Positions 33,640 to 42,685 of a stretch of DNA of 64,000 bases are shown here, in pieces (position 1 is the stretch's first letter; each line of letters begins with the position of its first letter). Source of the DNA: Pseudomonadales bacterium (GTDB taxonomy: Bacteria; Pseudomonadota; Gammaproteobacteria; Pseudomonadales; Azotimanducaceae); contig WLWP01000002.1 of assembly GCA_012103505.1 (NCBI GenBank), positions 433,943 to 497,942 of the forward strand, read 5' to 3'. Under the pieces are notes generated by a model. It was not told where the DNA came from. It searched no databases and saw only the letters and a list, made by a program, of their open reading frames with translations. The position numbers and the translations under genes are program-made.

Positions 33640-34089
33640 ATGAATTGGGATGCTATAGGCGCGATAGCCGAATCGATTGGGGCGATCGGAGTAATAACGA
33701 GTCTGATCTACTTGGCGATCCAGGTCCGACAAAGCGCTGGATACACCAGAACCAACACCAGGACTCAGCTCCAGCTGTTTGCTAATGAAATCATAAAAGA
33801 TGGTATGAAGCCTGAAATTGTAAATCTCAAAGCTAAACTTGCTAGCGGAGACACTCTTACCTTTCAGGAAGAGAGTTTGAGGGATCAAAGAACGAGGCAG
33901 CTTTTCAGAAATGCAGAGCTTTCTATCTACCACAATCGCGCGGGGACGCTAGAAGATTCTGAATTTGAAGGCGAATTAGTAACTTGGTCAATCTTCCTCA
34001 CCAACGATTACGAGCGTCGTTGGTGGCTCGACCATAGAACAGAGTTTCCGGAAGAAATAAGAGTGGTGTTGGATGCGTTAGTAAACTGA
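33640..34089 (+). CDS. Small membrane-anchored hypothetical protein
   Basis: 149 residues. One N-terminal helix in NWDAIGAIAESIGAIGVITS, continuing LIYLAIQVRQ, then a cytosolic helical domain containing RDQRTRQLFRNAELSIYHN and TNDYERRWW. Proteins with this NWDAIGA start are common hypotheticals in marine proteobacteria; no function is known. The start is ATG 33640 behind GGGGAGTG. It precedes the TIR gene by 112 bases, which contain one copy of the ggcagctttcggc repeat. A distant look-alike sits at 61313. Confidence 0.72.
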   Translation: MNWDAIGAIAESIGAIGVITSLIYLAIQVRQSAGYTRTNTRTQLQLFANEIIKDGMKPEIVNLKAKLASGDTLTFQEESLRDQRTRQLFRNAELSIYHNRAGTLEDSEFEGELVTWSIFLTNDYERRWWLDHRTEFPEEIRVVLDALVN

Positions 34090-34116
34090 CCGTTACGGAC
34101 ACAAACATCAGGTCAC

Positions 34117-34145
34117 GTTGTGCGATGCAAGAGGCAGCTTTCGGC
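34117..34145 (+). repeat. Copy of the GCAAGAGGCAGCTTTCGGC intergenic repeat
   Basis: This short copy shares its core with the longer copies at 61886-61953 and 63892-63959. It lies between the small membrane protein and the TIR gene. Confidence 0.6.
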
Positions 34146-34201
34146 GGCCAATAATGGTCGTAATGAATCGGATATACTCTCTGCTCTTCTGAAGGGGATC
34201 T

Positions 34202-36157
34202 ATGGCGCAAACACGTCTAGACAGTATGGGCACCAACGCGTACGTCTTCGTCAGCTATTCACATGCCGACGAAGACGTAGTGCTCAATGAAATCCGATCA
34301 CTTCAGAACAGTGGCATCAAGACATGGTACGACGCTACTGGCATTGGTCCTGGCAGTGAATGGACAAGCGAAATCGCCCGAGCGATTAAAGGAGCCGAGC
34401 AGTTTCTCTACTTTGTTACACCGAGCTCGGTCGAGTCTGAAAATTGCCGCCGGGAAGTAAGTTTTGCCCAATCGGAGAATATTCCGTTAGTCGTTACCCA
34501 TCTTGTCGAAACCGAACTACCAGACGGTCTGAGGCTAAGCCTCGATAACCGACAGGCAATCCTGAAATACCGGCTAGGAGAAGATACATACCGAAACACA
34601 TTGTTGAGAGCGTTGACGTCTTCCAGCCTGGTTAACGACACCAGTCATGATCAGTCTGTCCTTCCAAAGAAAAGCACGCACACCTACGTTCGATTTATGT
34701 TCGTCGCAATCCTGTGTTTGGTTTTGATAGGCGGTATTTGGTATCACGAATTGGAGCCGGAACCAGCGAGGCTGTTTAACCCAAAACGAGAGTTGTTTGC
34801 CAAACCTGTTTATCTTGCCGTCGAGGGGTCGGGCGCGTTTGATCAAGCACTGAAGTCTAGTCTGAGCAGCGTGCTGGCTGAGTTTGACGGTTTCATCTTA
34901 GGCGACTCGGTTGAACAAAATGGCCTCACCATTACCATAGAACGGATTGGATCTGAGACGGAGGGTCGCGTAACGGCTACAACCAGAGATGCTAACGGTC
35001 AAGTTGTACTTCCCTTTCAAGCCGATTTAGCAGAATACGAAGGCTCAGCTCTTGACATCACCGATGCGCTGAGCCGCGACTACGGTTTTGCATTAGCCGG
35101 GCATGTGGATCGAGAAATAAAATACTTCGAACCGCAGCGTCCTCCCGGCGGGGATATCGCAGCGTACAACGCGTACCGCTTAGCTGAGATGGAATATTAC
35201 CGCGGGAACCTCCAAGAAGCCGCACGTTTGAGCGAAGCTGCAATTAAGGCAGAAGCAGGCTATTTGAATGCTCTGATAACGAACGCAAAGAGCCACTGGA
35301 CGATTGCTGATACCAATCCAAATCGCCCACCGATTGTAGATTTGCAGCTAGCTGCAGAATCGATTTCTCGCGCCCGGGAAGTAGCACCTGAACACGCGTT
35401 TGCTGCATTTCTTCAAGGGAAAGTTACAGTGAATCTCGAGCTTGATTTCGGCAAAGCTTTGAGCCTGTTCCATCAAGCGGAGCAGCTGGGATATGTTAGT
35501 GCCTGGAATCGCGAGTCTCGTGCAGAACTATACTTGAACACTGGTAGATACGAAGATGCCGTGGCCTTGCATGAGGCCGTAATCGCGGCAGATCCCACAC
35601 GGAATCCAGTTCTACTTGCTCGTGCACTGTCTAGGATCGGTCGCGTAAAAGAAGCGACCGAAATGTACCAACGAGCATTGAAAGTTGAAGGACCCATGCT
35701 ATCCATCACGGTCAATTTTGCTTTGGGCCACTTTGCAACACATGCTCCGCAACTTGCAGAAGAATTGGCATCCAGTCCTAAGGCCGATCACCTGGTACTC
35801 GCAAGGACGATGTTGGGCTCTCTTAACGGCAAGCCTGAACGACAAATCGAACTACTACAAGATCTGATACTTGAGAGCGAACACAGGTACGTCAGTCCAT
35901 CCTCTATTGCGTGGGGCAGTTATACAGTGGGCCTCTACTCTCAGCATATGGAATGGTTTAGAAAGTCGGTCGCTGATCGTGCCAGTACGGCATATACGTA
36001 TGAATTTATGTATGGCTCCCGTGCTGACTATTGGAAAACTCTTCACGATTGGGCGAAGGGCAACCTAAATCGGTTGGATCAGGTTCAAACACATCGATCA
36101 TATGTCGCCAAGACATTTCGAAAAATGCATCTCGGACGGTTACCGGACTTTGACTAA
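34202..36157 (+). CDS. TIR domain - membrane helix - TPR protein
   Basis: 651 residues. Residues 12-135 are a TIR domain: YVFVSYSHADEDV, IKTWYDATGIGPGSEW, FLYFVTPSSVESENCRREVS; E85 in CRRE is at the position of the NADase catalytic Glu. A helix follows at about 163-181, then a TolB-like region and TPR repeats from about 315 to 560. A TIR fused through a membrane helix to TPRs suggests a sensor or effector in signalling or phage defence (inference). The start is ATG 34202 behind GAAGGGGAT. It lies on a small island between duplicated regulator ends. Confidence 0.88.
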   Translation: MAQTRLDSMGTNAYVFVSYSHADEDVVLNEIRSLQNSGIKTWYDATGIGPGSEWTSEIARAIKGAEQFLYFVTPSSVESENCRREVSFAQSENIPLVVTHLVETELPDGLRLSLDNRQAILKYRLGEDTYRNTLLRALTSSSLVNDTSHDQSVLPKKSTHTYVRFMFVAILCLVLIGGIWYHELEPEPARLFNPKRELFAKPVYLAVEGSGAFDQALKSSLSSVLAEFDGFILGDSVEQNGLTITIERIGSETEGRVTATTRDANGQVVLPFQADLAEYEGSALDITDALSRDYGFALAGHVDREIKYFEPQRPPGGDIAAYNAYRLAEMEYYRGNLQEAARLSEAAIKAEAGYLNALITNAKSHWTIADTNPNRPPIVDLQLAAESISRAREVAPEHAFAAFLQGKVTVNLELDFGKALSLFHQAEQLGYVSAWNRESRAELYLNTGRYEDAVALHEAVIAADPTRNPVLLARALSRIGRVKEATEMYQRALKVEGPMLSITVNFALGHFATHAPQLAEELASSPKADHLVLARTMLGSLNGKPERQIELLQDLILESEHRYVSPSSIAWGSYTVGLYSQHMEWFRKSVADRASTAYTYEFMYGSRADYWKTLHDWAKGNLNRLDQVQTHRSYVAKTFRKMHLGRLPDFD

Positions 36158-36467
36158 GCCTGATTGCCTCGGCTGTTGTGAGCACACAATTTCCCACACT
36201 CTCCGTTAGCTCTCGGCCACGTGGTTTCGCCCCCTATCAATGGACGGGTGCTAACTCTACTGGACTGATGTTGCCACAGTATCCATGGCGTCGTTTTCGA
36301 TTATAGAACACCTCGATCTGAGCGACATTCTGTCACGACTCCGATGGCCTAGGGTTGTTTCAAAATCGTCTTCCCAACCAGATGGGCGCGAGGGTTTGAA
36401 GAACTTTTGTCAGAGATAGAACACACGCGGGGAAAAAAGCACTACCCGCGTCGCTGTCGGCCGCGAG
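36158..36467. other. 310-bp intergenic region right of the TIR gene
   Basis: No gene supported. The last 28 bases (36440-36467) belong to the duplicated block shared with 33325-33510. The rest is non-coding in all frames I checked by eye. Confidence 0.5.
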
Positions 36468-37127
36468 TCAAGAAGCTTGGCTATGACTCTTGAGTAGACC
36501 CAGTTGCTGAGCCCGATGTACACACGCAGTTCTACTCCCGGCGTCTAGGGCACCAAACAAGGCCCGAACGTGGGACTTAATCGTGTACTCCGTCAGACTG
36601 AGCTCATTCGCAATTTGTTTGTTGCTCATACCCGTGGCGACCAACTCTAGGACGGCCATCTGACGAGGCGTGATGCCATGACTGTGCGCCAACATCCGCG
36701 CCTGCTCGTCTGATGATCGATCGCCAACACTCGCCAACACATCGACTTCGGGTGGCAGGTAGGTCTCTCCCGCGAGCACTCGATAAATCGCGCGCACCAT
36801 ATCTAGAGGCTCATGGGTCTTAGGCACAAAGCCACTGGCCCCGCGATCCATAGCGTTCTTGATCACAGCGGCCTCAATATCCGCTGACATACAGAGCGTC
36901 GGTAGATTGATGTGGCGGTCTTGCATGGCACTCAACAGCTCCAGGCCATCCATGTTTGGCAAGTTGAGATCGAGCAATAAGAGTGAGAAGACCGAGTCTT
37001 CAAGCATTTGCAGCGCCTGTTCGGCCGAAAGCGCAACCGAAACGTCGACATCGCTCACGTACTTCTTGAGCATAAATTCGACACCTGACAAAAAGAGCGG
37101 ATGATCATCCACAATCAGAAGCTTCAT
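36468..37127 (-). CDS. NarL/LuxR-type response regulator
   Basis: 219 residues: REC domain (LIVDDHPLFLSGVEFML, phospho-acceptor D53 in LLLLDLNLP, SADIEA, K105-region VPKTHEP) and a C-terminal LuxR HTH (GITPRQMAVLELVATGMSNK, TIKSHVRALFGAL). The sensor kinase gene lies 41 bases upstream on the same strand, so they form a two-component system. The 3' end of this gene is duplicated at 33325-33510. Confidence 0.93.
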   Translation of the reverse strand: MKLLIVDDHPLFLSGVEFMLKKYVSDVDVSVALSAEQALQMLEDSVFSLLLLDLNLPNMDGLELLSAMQDRHINLPTLCMSADIEAAVIKNAMDRGASGFVPKTHEPLDMVRAIYRVLAGETYLPPEVDVLASVGDRSSDEQARMLAHSHGITPRQMAVLELVATGMSNKQIANELSLTEYTIKSHVRALFGALDAGSRTACVHRAQQLGLLKSHSQAS

Positions 37128-37168
37128 GCGCTCACCGTAGCATGGCGGTCAAAAATTGGCTTCATCCT

Positions 37169-38509
37169 TTAGTGTGAGATCCCTTCTGACTGGTCTATCC
37201 AAGCGCGCAACCGCCGCGGTACATCAAGCTGAAAATGAGAGCCGCGCCCCTCAAAGCTCGTCAACGACAATTCGATGTCCATGAGCTGACATAGGCGGCG
37301 AACGATCGCGAGTCCGAGCCCTTGACCTGACCGCACACCATTGGATTCGAGTTGAAAATACTCATCAAAAATTCTGTCCTGAAGCTCAAGCGGGATGCCA
37401 ATGCCAGAATCACGCACGTGTATCTCCACGCCAGCGCTACTCGGATTTGTGGACAGGTGTACCTCGCCACGCGCTGTGTACTTAACCGCGTTCGACACCA
37501 AGTTATCCAACACCCGCACTATCAGCACTGGGTCAGTTTCAATCGTGCCTACGCGCCCGGTCTCAACGCGCAGACCCAGACCTTTCTCTTGTGCAGCGGC
37601 GCGGTGTCGGTCAGCAACTTCAGTCACCAGGTCATCCACATCGATCAGCGCACTTACTGTTTCCACAGCGCCCTCATCTAGTCGAGCGACCTCCAACACG
37701 CGCGTATACATCGCCTCAAGGAGCTCGATTGAAGCCTCCATCCGCCGAATGATTTCTTGATCCCCCGGATTGTCACGCAACATCGCGAGATAGAGGCCGG
37801 TCGCATTCAATGGCTGGCGTACATCATGACTCGCGTCCGCAAGAAATTTAGACTTCGCCCGACTCGCCTCCTCCGCAGCCGTCTTCTTCTCCTCGAGTGC
37901 CAACATCAAATCATCGTTCTCAAACTGGGTATCGATAATCCGCGCAAACATTCGATGGATGCGCAGACTGAACACCATCGCCATCGCAAAAAGGCCGACC
38001 CCTAGAATGCCTAAGTAGCTGTATTCGCCTGTGTGCAGCGTCATCGCATAGGAACTGCCTACTCCCGCAGGCAACATAAAGGCAACGAGCGAAGGCAGAT
38101 ATGCAGATTGAGTCACCATCGCACCTGCGATCACGCAAATGATCAGCAGACCGACATGGCTAATGAGCAGCGGATCCGAAGGTTGTACATAGGCAATCGC
38201 GAACCAAGCCCACACACACCCGAACACCCCTGAGAAAATCCCGGTACTCCACCCACGTACGTGCGCAGTTTCAGCGGACACCGGATTGGCTCGATTAATG
38301 AGGAACTGGCATAGACGGATGGCAACCATTGCTAGCACCGTGCCGTACCAGACGAGAAGCGATGGTAGTGCGACATGGTCGAACAACAACCAAACGCCAA
38401 GACTCGACATAAAGACACTGCCTAGTAGCGCAATTGGTATGTGCTCGTAGAGGATCTCCAGCTGAGCGACTATAACGCGTCGATCTGATCCCACCTTGAT
38501 AGCTGCCAT
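37169..38509 (-). CDS. Membrane sensor histidine kinase
   Basis: 446 residues. Six to seven helices fill residues 25-182, with almost no periplasmic loop, so the signal is probably sensed in the membrane. The H-box LADASHDVRQPLNATGLYLA carries H228. N, G1 and G2 boxes follow (VLDNLVSNAVKYT, VRDSGIGIP, SGQGLGLAIVRRL). The HDVRQPLNA H-box is typical of kinases that pair with LuxR-type regulators in operons like this one. Confidence 0.92.
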   Translation of the reverse strand: MAAIKVGSDRRVIVAQLEILYEHIPIALLGSVFMSSLGVWLLFDHVALPSLLVWYGTVLAMVAIRLCQFLINRANPVSAETAHVRGWSTGIFSGVFGCVWAWFAIAYVQPSDPLLISHVGLLIICVIAGAMVTQSAYLPSLVAFMLPAGVGSSYAMTLHTGEYSYLGILGVGLFAMAMVFSLRIHRMFARIIDTQFENDDLMLALEEKKTAAEEASRAKSKFLADASHDVRQPLNATGLYLAMLRDNPGDQEIIRRMEASIELLEAMYTRVLEVARLDEGAVETVSALIDVDDLVTEVADRHRAAAQEKGLGLRVETGRVGTIETDPVLIVRVLDNLVSNAVKYTARGEVHLSTNPSSAGVEIHVRDSGIGIPLELQDRIFDEYFQLESNGVRSGQGLGLAIVRRLCQLMDIELSLTSFEGRGSHFQLDVPRRLRAWIDQSEGISH

Positions 38510-38561
38510 CCCACTTTTGATCTAGCGAACATGAGCATAGACCACGCAACTTCGCCAAACA

Positions 38562-38577
38562 TCATACTTTAGTATGA
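38562..38577. promoter_or_regulatory. 16-bp palindrome between divergent promoters
   Basis: TCATACT-TT-AGTATGA lies between the kinase gene and the divergent small membrane protein gene. LuxR-type regulators bind short palindromes of this size, so autoregulation by the regulator encoded at 36468 is possible. Confidence 0.4.
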
Positions 38578-38635
38578 AGTACGCCCTTCCGAGCACAGAT
38601 AGCGTGATCTCCCCGCTTCGGTTAGGCTCCCCTCT

Positions 38636-38962
38636 ATGCGCAAATTCTGGCTTTCATTTGGATGGATGGGCGCGATCGGCAGCGTCATCGACGCACTTAT
38701 CGTCATCTACGCAGTCATGATCATACTCACGACTGCGGACTACGGGTGGACACTCAGTTCCGAGATTCTCTTTCGAGACCACCTAACTTGGCTCTACTGG
38801 GTCAAACAGCTCGCCTATTTATTCCTCGACGCTGACTTCATCGATTGGGTTTTTGGCTTACCGGCAGTCGTCTTTTTTACAGTGCGAATCGTCGTCAGCG
38901 GCCTGATGGGTAAGTGGGCGTTTAACCAAGCCGCCCGCATCGACGCCAGGGTGACCGCATGA
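38636..38962 (+). CDS. Small membrane protein
   Basis: 108 residues with two or three helices (about 8-33, 55-68 and 74-95). No recognised family. It overlaps the GFA gene by 4 bases and so starts a plus-strand operon that includes GFA and perhaps the MaoC-like and PurN-like genes. Confidence 0.7.
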   Translation: MRKFWLSFGWMGAIGSVIDALIVIYAVMIILTTADYGWTLSSEILFRDHLTWLYWVKQLAYLFLDADFIDWVFGLPAVVFFTVRIVVSGLMGKWAFNQAARIDARVTA

Positions 38963-39321
38963 TCAAAGGCGGTTGTTTTTGCGGCAACGTTCGCTTTCAA
39001 ATAGAACCCGGCGATTACACAGCCGCCAACTGTCACTGTTCGATGTGTCGCAGAGTGCATGCCGCTCCCTACGTCAGCTGGCTGGTGGTTCCCAAAGAAA
39101 AGTTCGCCTATCAGAAAGACGCGACCAAAACCCTGCAGTCGTCAGACACTGGCGCTCGCTACTTCTGTCCAGATTGCGGCACCCACATTGCCTGCGACAA
39201 TGAAAAGCATCCCGAAATCATCGATATCACAATCGGCAGTTTGGACGATCCAGCGCCGTTTGCTCCAACGCTGGAGGTGTTTACCGACACTCGTCTGGAT
39301 TGGGTCGCCCACGAGGACTAA
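38959..39321 (+). CDS. GFA family protein (CENP-V/GFA zinc domain)
   Basis: 120 residues with the complete zinc ligand set of the family: GGCFCGNVRF, NCHCSMCRRVHAA and YFCPDCGTHIACDNE. GFA proteins bind structural zinc and are loosely linked to glutathione and formaldehyde adducts; the actual substrate of most members is unknown. It overlaps the upstream membrane protein gene by 4 bases. Confidence 0.9.
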   Translation: MIKGGCFCGNVRFQIEPGDYTAANCHCSMCRRVHAAPYVSWLVVPKEKFAYQKDATKTLQSSDTGARYFCPDCGTHIACDNEKHPEIIDITIGSLDDPAPFAPTLEVFTDTRLDWVAHED

Positions 39322-39395
39322 CCAAGCACAATTCTCGCTGGCATCACCTCCCTCATTCACCGACAATATTGTCGACACTTGAGGGATCAAAATTC

Positions 39396-40172
39396 ATGGC
39401 ACAGTACGAAGTCACTGCACGCAATTTTAGTGAGTCGAGCGAGAATCGCATGCACAGCGACGACATCGCGCAAAAGTTCGGCTTCAAAGGCGCACTCGTT
39501 CCCGGCGTCGCGGTCTACGGACACCTGACACATCCATTGGTTGAGCGCTTTGGTGAGAACTGGCTTGCAAATTCTGTCTGTGATCTGCGGCTGCTAAAGC
39601 CAGCTTATGACGGTGACCGCCTGATTTTGAGTCTCAGTGAGACAGACGATCAACAAACTGTGCAATGCCACAATACCGATGGTGAACTGCTTGCTACCTT
39701 GATTTCATCGATACCGGACACGCTCCCCGCGCCTGAACCTAAATCAGTGTTCGAATCACCAACGAAGTCAAACGGCCGCGTCGAGATCGAATGGGACCAA
39801 ATTGAAGTCAACCAACCCTTCAACGAGTGGCAACTCACGATTGATCAAGAGACCAACGATACCTATGCCTCACAGGTCGCAGACACCCTACCGCTCTATG
39901 CACAAGGTTTGGTGCACCCTCACTTCTTGCTTTCAAGTGCCAACAAAGCGTTGATGGAAGAATATGTAATGCCGACTTGGATCCACGTCGGATCAGAGAC
40001 TCGCCATCGTGTACCAGTGCGTGTGAACGACAGACTCACAGTTCGCTCTGTACCGCTCGAGCGGTGGCAGAAAAAAGGACATGAGTTCATTCGTCTGTAC
40101 GTGAGCTATTGGCGAGAGGATGAGCTGACGACCGACATCATGCACACCGCCATCTACAAGATCGCGAGCTGA
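39396..40172 (+). CDS. MaoC-like hotdog-fold hydratase/dehydratase
   Basis: 258 residues in a double-hotdog arrangement. The first half has NRMHSDDIAQKFGFKGALVP, which includes the conserved D/H of MaoC dehydratases and the GALVPG loop. The second half has ETNDTYASQVADTLPLYAQG, VHPHFLL and WIHVGSETRHRVPVR. Acts probably on an acyl-CoA or a similar thioester. The start is ATG 39396; a longer reading overlaps the GFA gene and has no ribosome site. Its stop overlaps the next start (TGATG). Confidence 0.8.
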   Translation: MAQYEVTARNFSESSENRMHSDDIAQKFGFKGALVPGVAVYGHLTHPLVERFGENWLANSVCDLRLLKPAYDGDRLILSLSETDDQQTVQCHNTDGELLATLISSIPDTLPAPEPKSVFESPTKSNGRVEIEWDQIEVNQPFNEWQLTIDQETNDTYASQVADTLPLYAQGLVHPHFLLSSANKALMEEYVMPTWIHVGSETRHRVPVRVNDRLTVRSVPLERWQKKGHEFIRLYVSYWREDELTTDIMHTAIYKIAS

Positions 40173-40765
40173 TGCGACTAGCGGTTCTCGCATCACACGA
40201 AGGCACCACACTCCAGGCCGTCATCGACGCCTGCTCATCAGGCGCGCTACCCGCTGAGATTGCAGTCGTCATTAGTAACAACAGCAGCTCAGGCGCAGTC
40301 CAGCGCGCCGTCACTGCAAATATCCCAACAGTTCATATCAGCGGCAAGACTCACTTAGAACAAGGCGAAGACGGCGCCATCTTAAACACGCTCACGGACG
40401 CGCATGTCGACTATGTTCTTTTACTGGGCTACATGAAGAAACTCGGTCCACAGACTCTCAAACACTTCCAAGGCCGCATAATCAACACTCATCCGTCCCT
40501 CTTGCCGAAGTTCGGCGGGCACGGATTCTTCGGTCGCAAAGTTCATGAGGCAGTGCTCGCCGCAGAGGAAGAGGTCACGGGTGCGACCATACACCTAGTG
40601 GATACCGAATATGATCAGGGTCCGCCACTGTCACAGATCACGGTCCCCGTAGACTCTAACGACTCTGTCGAGACGCTCGAAGTGCGCGTCAAGGCTGCTG
40701 AACAAAAACTCTTGATCAATACGCTCGCCGAGCTAGCTGAACCTCTGGAAGTCTCCAATTACTGA
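40172..40765 (+). CDS. purN: PurN-like phosphoribosylglycinamide formyltransferase
   Basis: 197 residues. Catalytic N105 and H107 in IINTHPSLLPKFGGHG, and D144 in IHLVDTEYDQGPPL are at the PurN positions. The phosphate loop reads ASHEGTTLQAV instead of the usual SGSGSNLQA, so substrate binding may differ from housekeeping PurN. No other purine gene is nearby, and a role as a general formyltransferase cannot be excluded. The start overlaps the MaoC-like stop by 1 base. Confidence 0.85.
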   Translation: MRLAVLASHEGTTLQAVIDACSSGALPAEIAVVISNNSSSGAVQRAVTANIPTVHISGKTHLEQGEDGAILNTLTDAHVDYVLLLGYMKKLGPQTLKHFQGRIINTHPSLLPKFGGHGFFGRKVHEAVLAAEEEVTGATIHLVDTEYDQGPPLSQITVPVDSNDSVETLEVRVKAAEQKLLINTLAELAEPLEVSNY

Positions 40766-41279
40766 CCGGCCCATCGAAACAGAGATCAGAGGGCTACAGA
40801 CTGATGATTGGCAGGCCTACAAAACCAGTCGCCTGCGTGCGCTCAAAGAAGCACCCACCGCCTACACCTCCAACTATGACGACCATCTCACAATGGCGGA
40901 CAGCTTCTTCCAAGACAGATCTACTTTTCGCCCAGACAACTTCATCTATGGCGCATGGCAAGACAGCGATCTGGTGGGCAGTGCAGGAGGTTATGTAGAA
41001 CCTGATACCAAAAGAAGTCACATCGCGCACGTCGTCGGTGTGTGGGTGGATCCAGAATGCCGGAGACAAGGCATCGCACGCGCATTGACCATCCACGTCA
41101 TTGACCAACTCAAGTCGCTACCGCAACTCTCGATCATTCAGATCGCAGCGACTGCCACAAACAAAGGCGCGATCGATCTCTATCAATCACTTGGATTTGT
41201 CCAATTCGGTTTAGAACCTCAAGCCTTGCAGCACGACGGTCAGACGTACGATGAAGTCCAGATGGCGATCGCGCTCTAA
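40758..41279 (+). CDS. GNAT-family N-acetyltransferase, probable ATT start
   Basis: The frame is open from about 40737 to 41279. Family similarity begins upstream of the first ATG (40893): IETEIRGLQTDDWQAYKTSR, then LRALKEAPTAY is the standard GNAT N-terminus. VVGVWVDPECRRQGIARALT and ATNKGAIDLYQSLGF give the CoA site. No ATG, GTG or TTG precedes 40893 after the last stop; ATT at 40758 has GGAAG 6 bases upstream and overlaps the purN stop. Length from ATT is 173 residues. CTG at 40737 is an alternative. Confidence 0.8.
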   Translation: MTDRPIETEIRGLQTDDWQAYKTSRLRALKEAPTAYTSNYDDHLTMADSFFQDRSTFRPDNFIYGAWQDSDLVGSAGGYVEPDTKRSHIAHVVGVWVDPECRRQGIARALTIHVIDQLKSLPQLSIIQIAATATNKGAIDLYQSLGFVQFGLEPQALQHDGQTYDEVQMAIAL

Positions 41280-42118
41280 GCTCGCGGACGCACAATATCC
41301 AAAGCTAACTCGTGGAGTGGCTCGTTAGCCGCACACAACACCGTGCCGCCCATGCAAGGGCTCTCACCCTCAAACGTCGTCACCACCCCACCTGCTCCGC
41401 GAATGATAGGAATCAAGGCTTGAATGTCGTAACACTGGAGATTGGCATCTGAGGAGATGTCCATGGAGCCCATAGCCAACATCGCGTGTATATAGCAATC
41501 ACCACCAACCCGACTCAATCGCACTTGATCAATTAGCCGTTCGATACAACCGAGCTCCGCATCCCCGAACCATTCCAATCCGGTCGTTCCAAAAACAGCT
41601 TCACCAACAGAAGCACACGCAGACGTTTTGAGATCAATCCGAGTATCGCCCCGCTGATAACGCGCCCGCCGTCCATCGCCTGAAAAGAGCTCCCCTACAA
41701 ACGGTTGGCCCATTGCACCAACAATCGTATCTTGCCCATCAAACAAGCCTAACAACACACCCCAGTGCAACATCCCCGACATAAACGCGCGCGTGCCATC
41801 GATAGGATCAATCACCCAAGTCAGACCAGAGCCCGGCTCATAACCATACTCTTCACCGTAGATTCCGTGCTCTGGAAACTCCGCATGTATCGCATCGCGA
41901 ATCACACGCTCACAGGCACGATCCGCAGCGGTTACCGGATCGAAGACACCGCCTGAGCGTTTATCCTCCACCTCAAGTTCAGTACGAAAGAAGGGCAAGG
42001 TCTCCACACCCGCACGCGAAACTACTCGCTCGGCGAAATCGAGATACTTTGCTCTCTCGCTTTCCGATACGACTACGCGATCAGAAAAACCAAAACCGTC
42101 ACCCACTCTATTTACCAA
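41276..42118 (-). CDS. hisN: Inositol monophosphatase family, histidinol-phosphatase-like
   Basis: 280 residues. Metal motifs GIYGEEYG (86-92, Glu), WVIDPIDGTRAF (101-112) and the C-terminal CYDIQALIPIIRGAGG are present; the last, with its ALIPII segment, is the HisN subgroup form rather than SuhB. Usual members have WD or YD here. It dephosphorylates a sugar or histidinol phosphate with Mg2+. It converges with the GNAT gene (4-base overlap). Confidence 0.87.
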   Translation of the reverse strand: MVNRVGDGFGFSDRVVVSESERAKYLDFAERVVSRAGVETLPFFRTELEVEDKRSGGVFDPVTAADRACERVIRDAIHAEFPEHGIYGEEYGYEPGSGLTWVIDPIDGTRAFMSGMLHWGVLLGLFDGQDTIVGAMGQPFVGELFSGDGRRARYQRGDTRIDLKTSACASVGEAVFGTTGLEWFGDAELGCIERLIDQVRLSRVGGDCYIHAMLAMGSMDISSDANLQCYDIQALIPIIRGAGGVVTTFEGESPCMGGTVLCAANEPLHELALDIVRPRA

Positions 42119-42157
42119 CCATCAACCCAAGGATAAGATCGGACGAAATACTAGCAG

Positions 42158-42550
42158 ATGGACAAGCCGATGCCTGATCTCATTCTCCCCGACTCAATGC
42201 GCCCCCAATACGAGAACTTCCACTTCGCTCCAGCACAGATGCACAACGGCATCCTGTACGCGTCAGGACAAATTGGCGCAGGCGCCAATGGCAAAGTGCC
42301 AGAATCAGCCGAAGAGGAATTTCGCAACGCATGGAACTCAGTTGGCGCAGTTCTCGCAGCAGCAAACATGGATTTTTCGAACATTTTCGAGTTCACCAGC
42401 TACCACGTTGGACTCCAAGAACACATGCGCGCCTTCATGAAAGTGAAGGATGAGTTTGTGAAGGAGCCTTATCCGGCTTGGACTGCGATCGGTACGACGG
42501 AGCTGGCATTGCCGGGTGCTAGAGTTGAGATTAGGGTGCAGGCGGTATAA
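42158..42550 (+). CDS. RidA family protein
   Basis: 130 residues with the YjgF/RidA pattern: FHFAPAQMHNGILYASGQIG, ESAEEEFRNAWNSVGAVLAA, and the C-terminal PAWTAIGTTELALPGARVEI. The Arg that binds the imine/enamine substrate lies in ALPGARVEIRV. It probably deaminates reactive enamines. The start is ATG 42158 or ATG 42170. Confidence 0.88.
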   Translation: MDKPMPDLILPDSMRPQYENFHFAPAQMHNGILYASGQIGAGANGKVPESAEEEFRNAWNSVGAVLAAANMDFSNIFEFTSYHVGLQEHMRAFMKVKDEFVKEPYPAWTAIGTTELALPGARVEIRVQAV

Positions 42551-42685
42551 AACCTCAATTGGTCATCTATTAGCCACCTTTCATCGGATCCGGAGTGATT
42601 AAGTACTGATTTCCTTATAGTTTTTGTCTGTTTTCATAGCCACGGACTACTATGAGGATTCCTACTTTCAGAGACGGGTTCTGTC

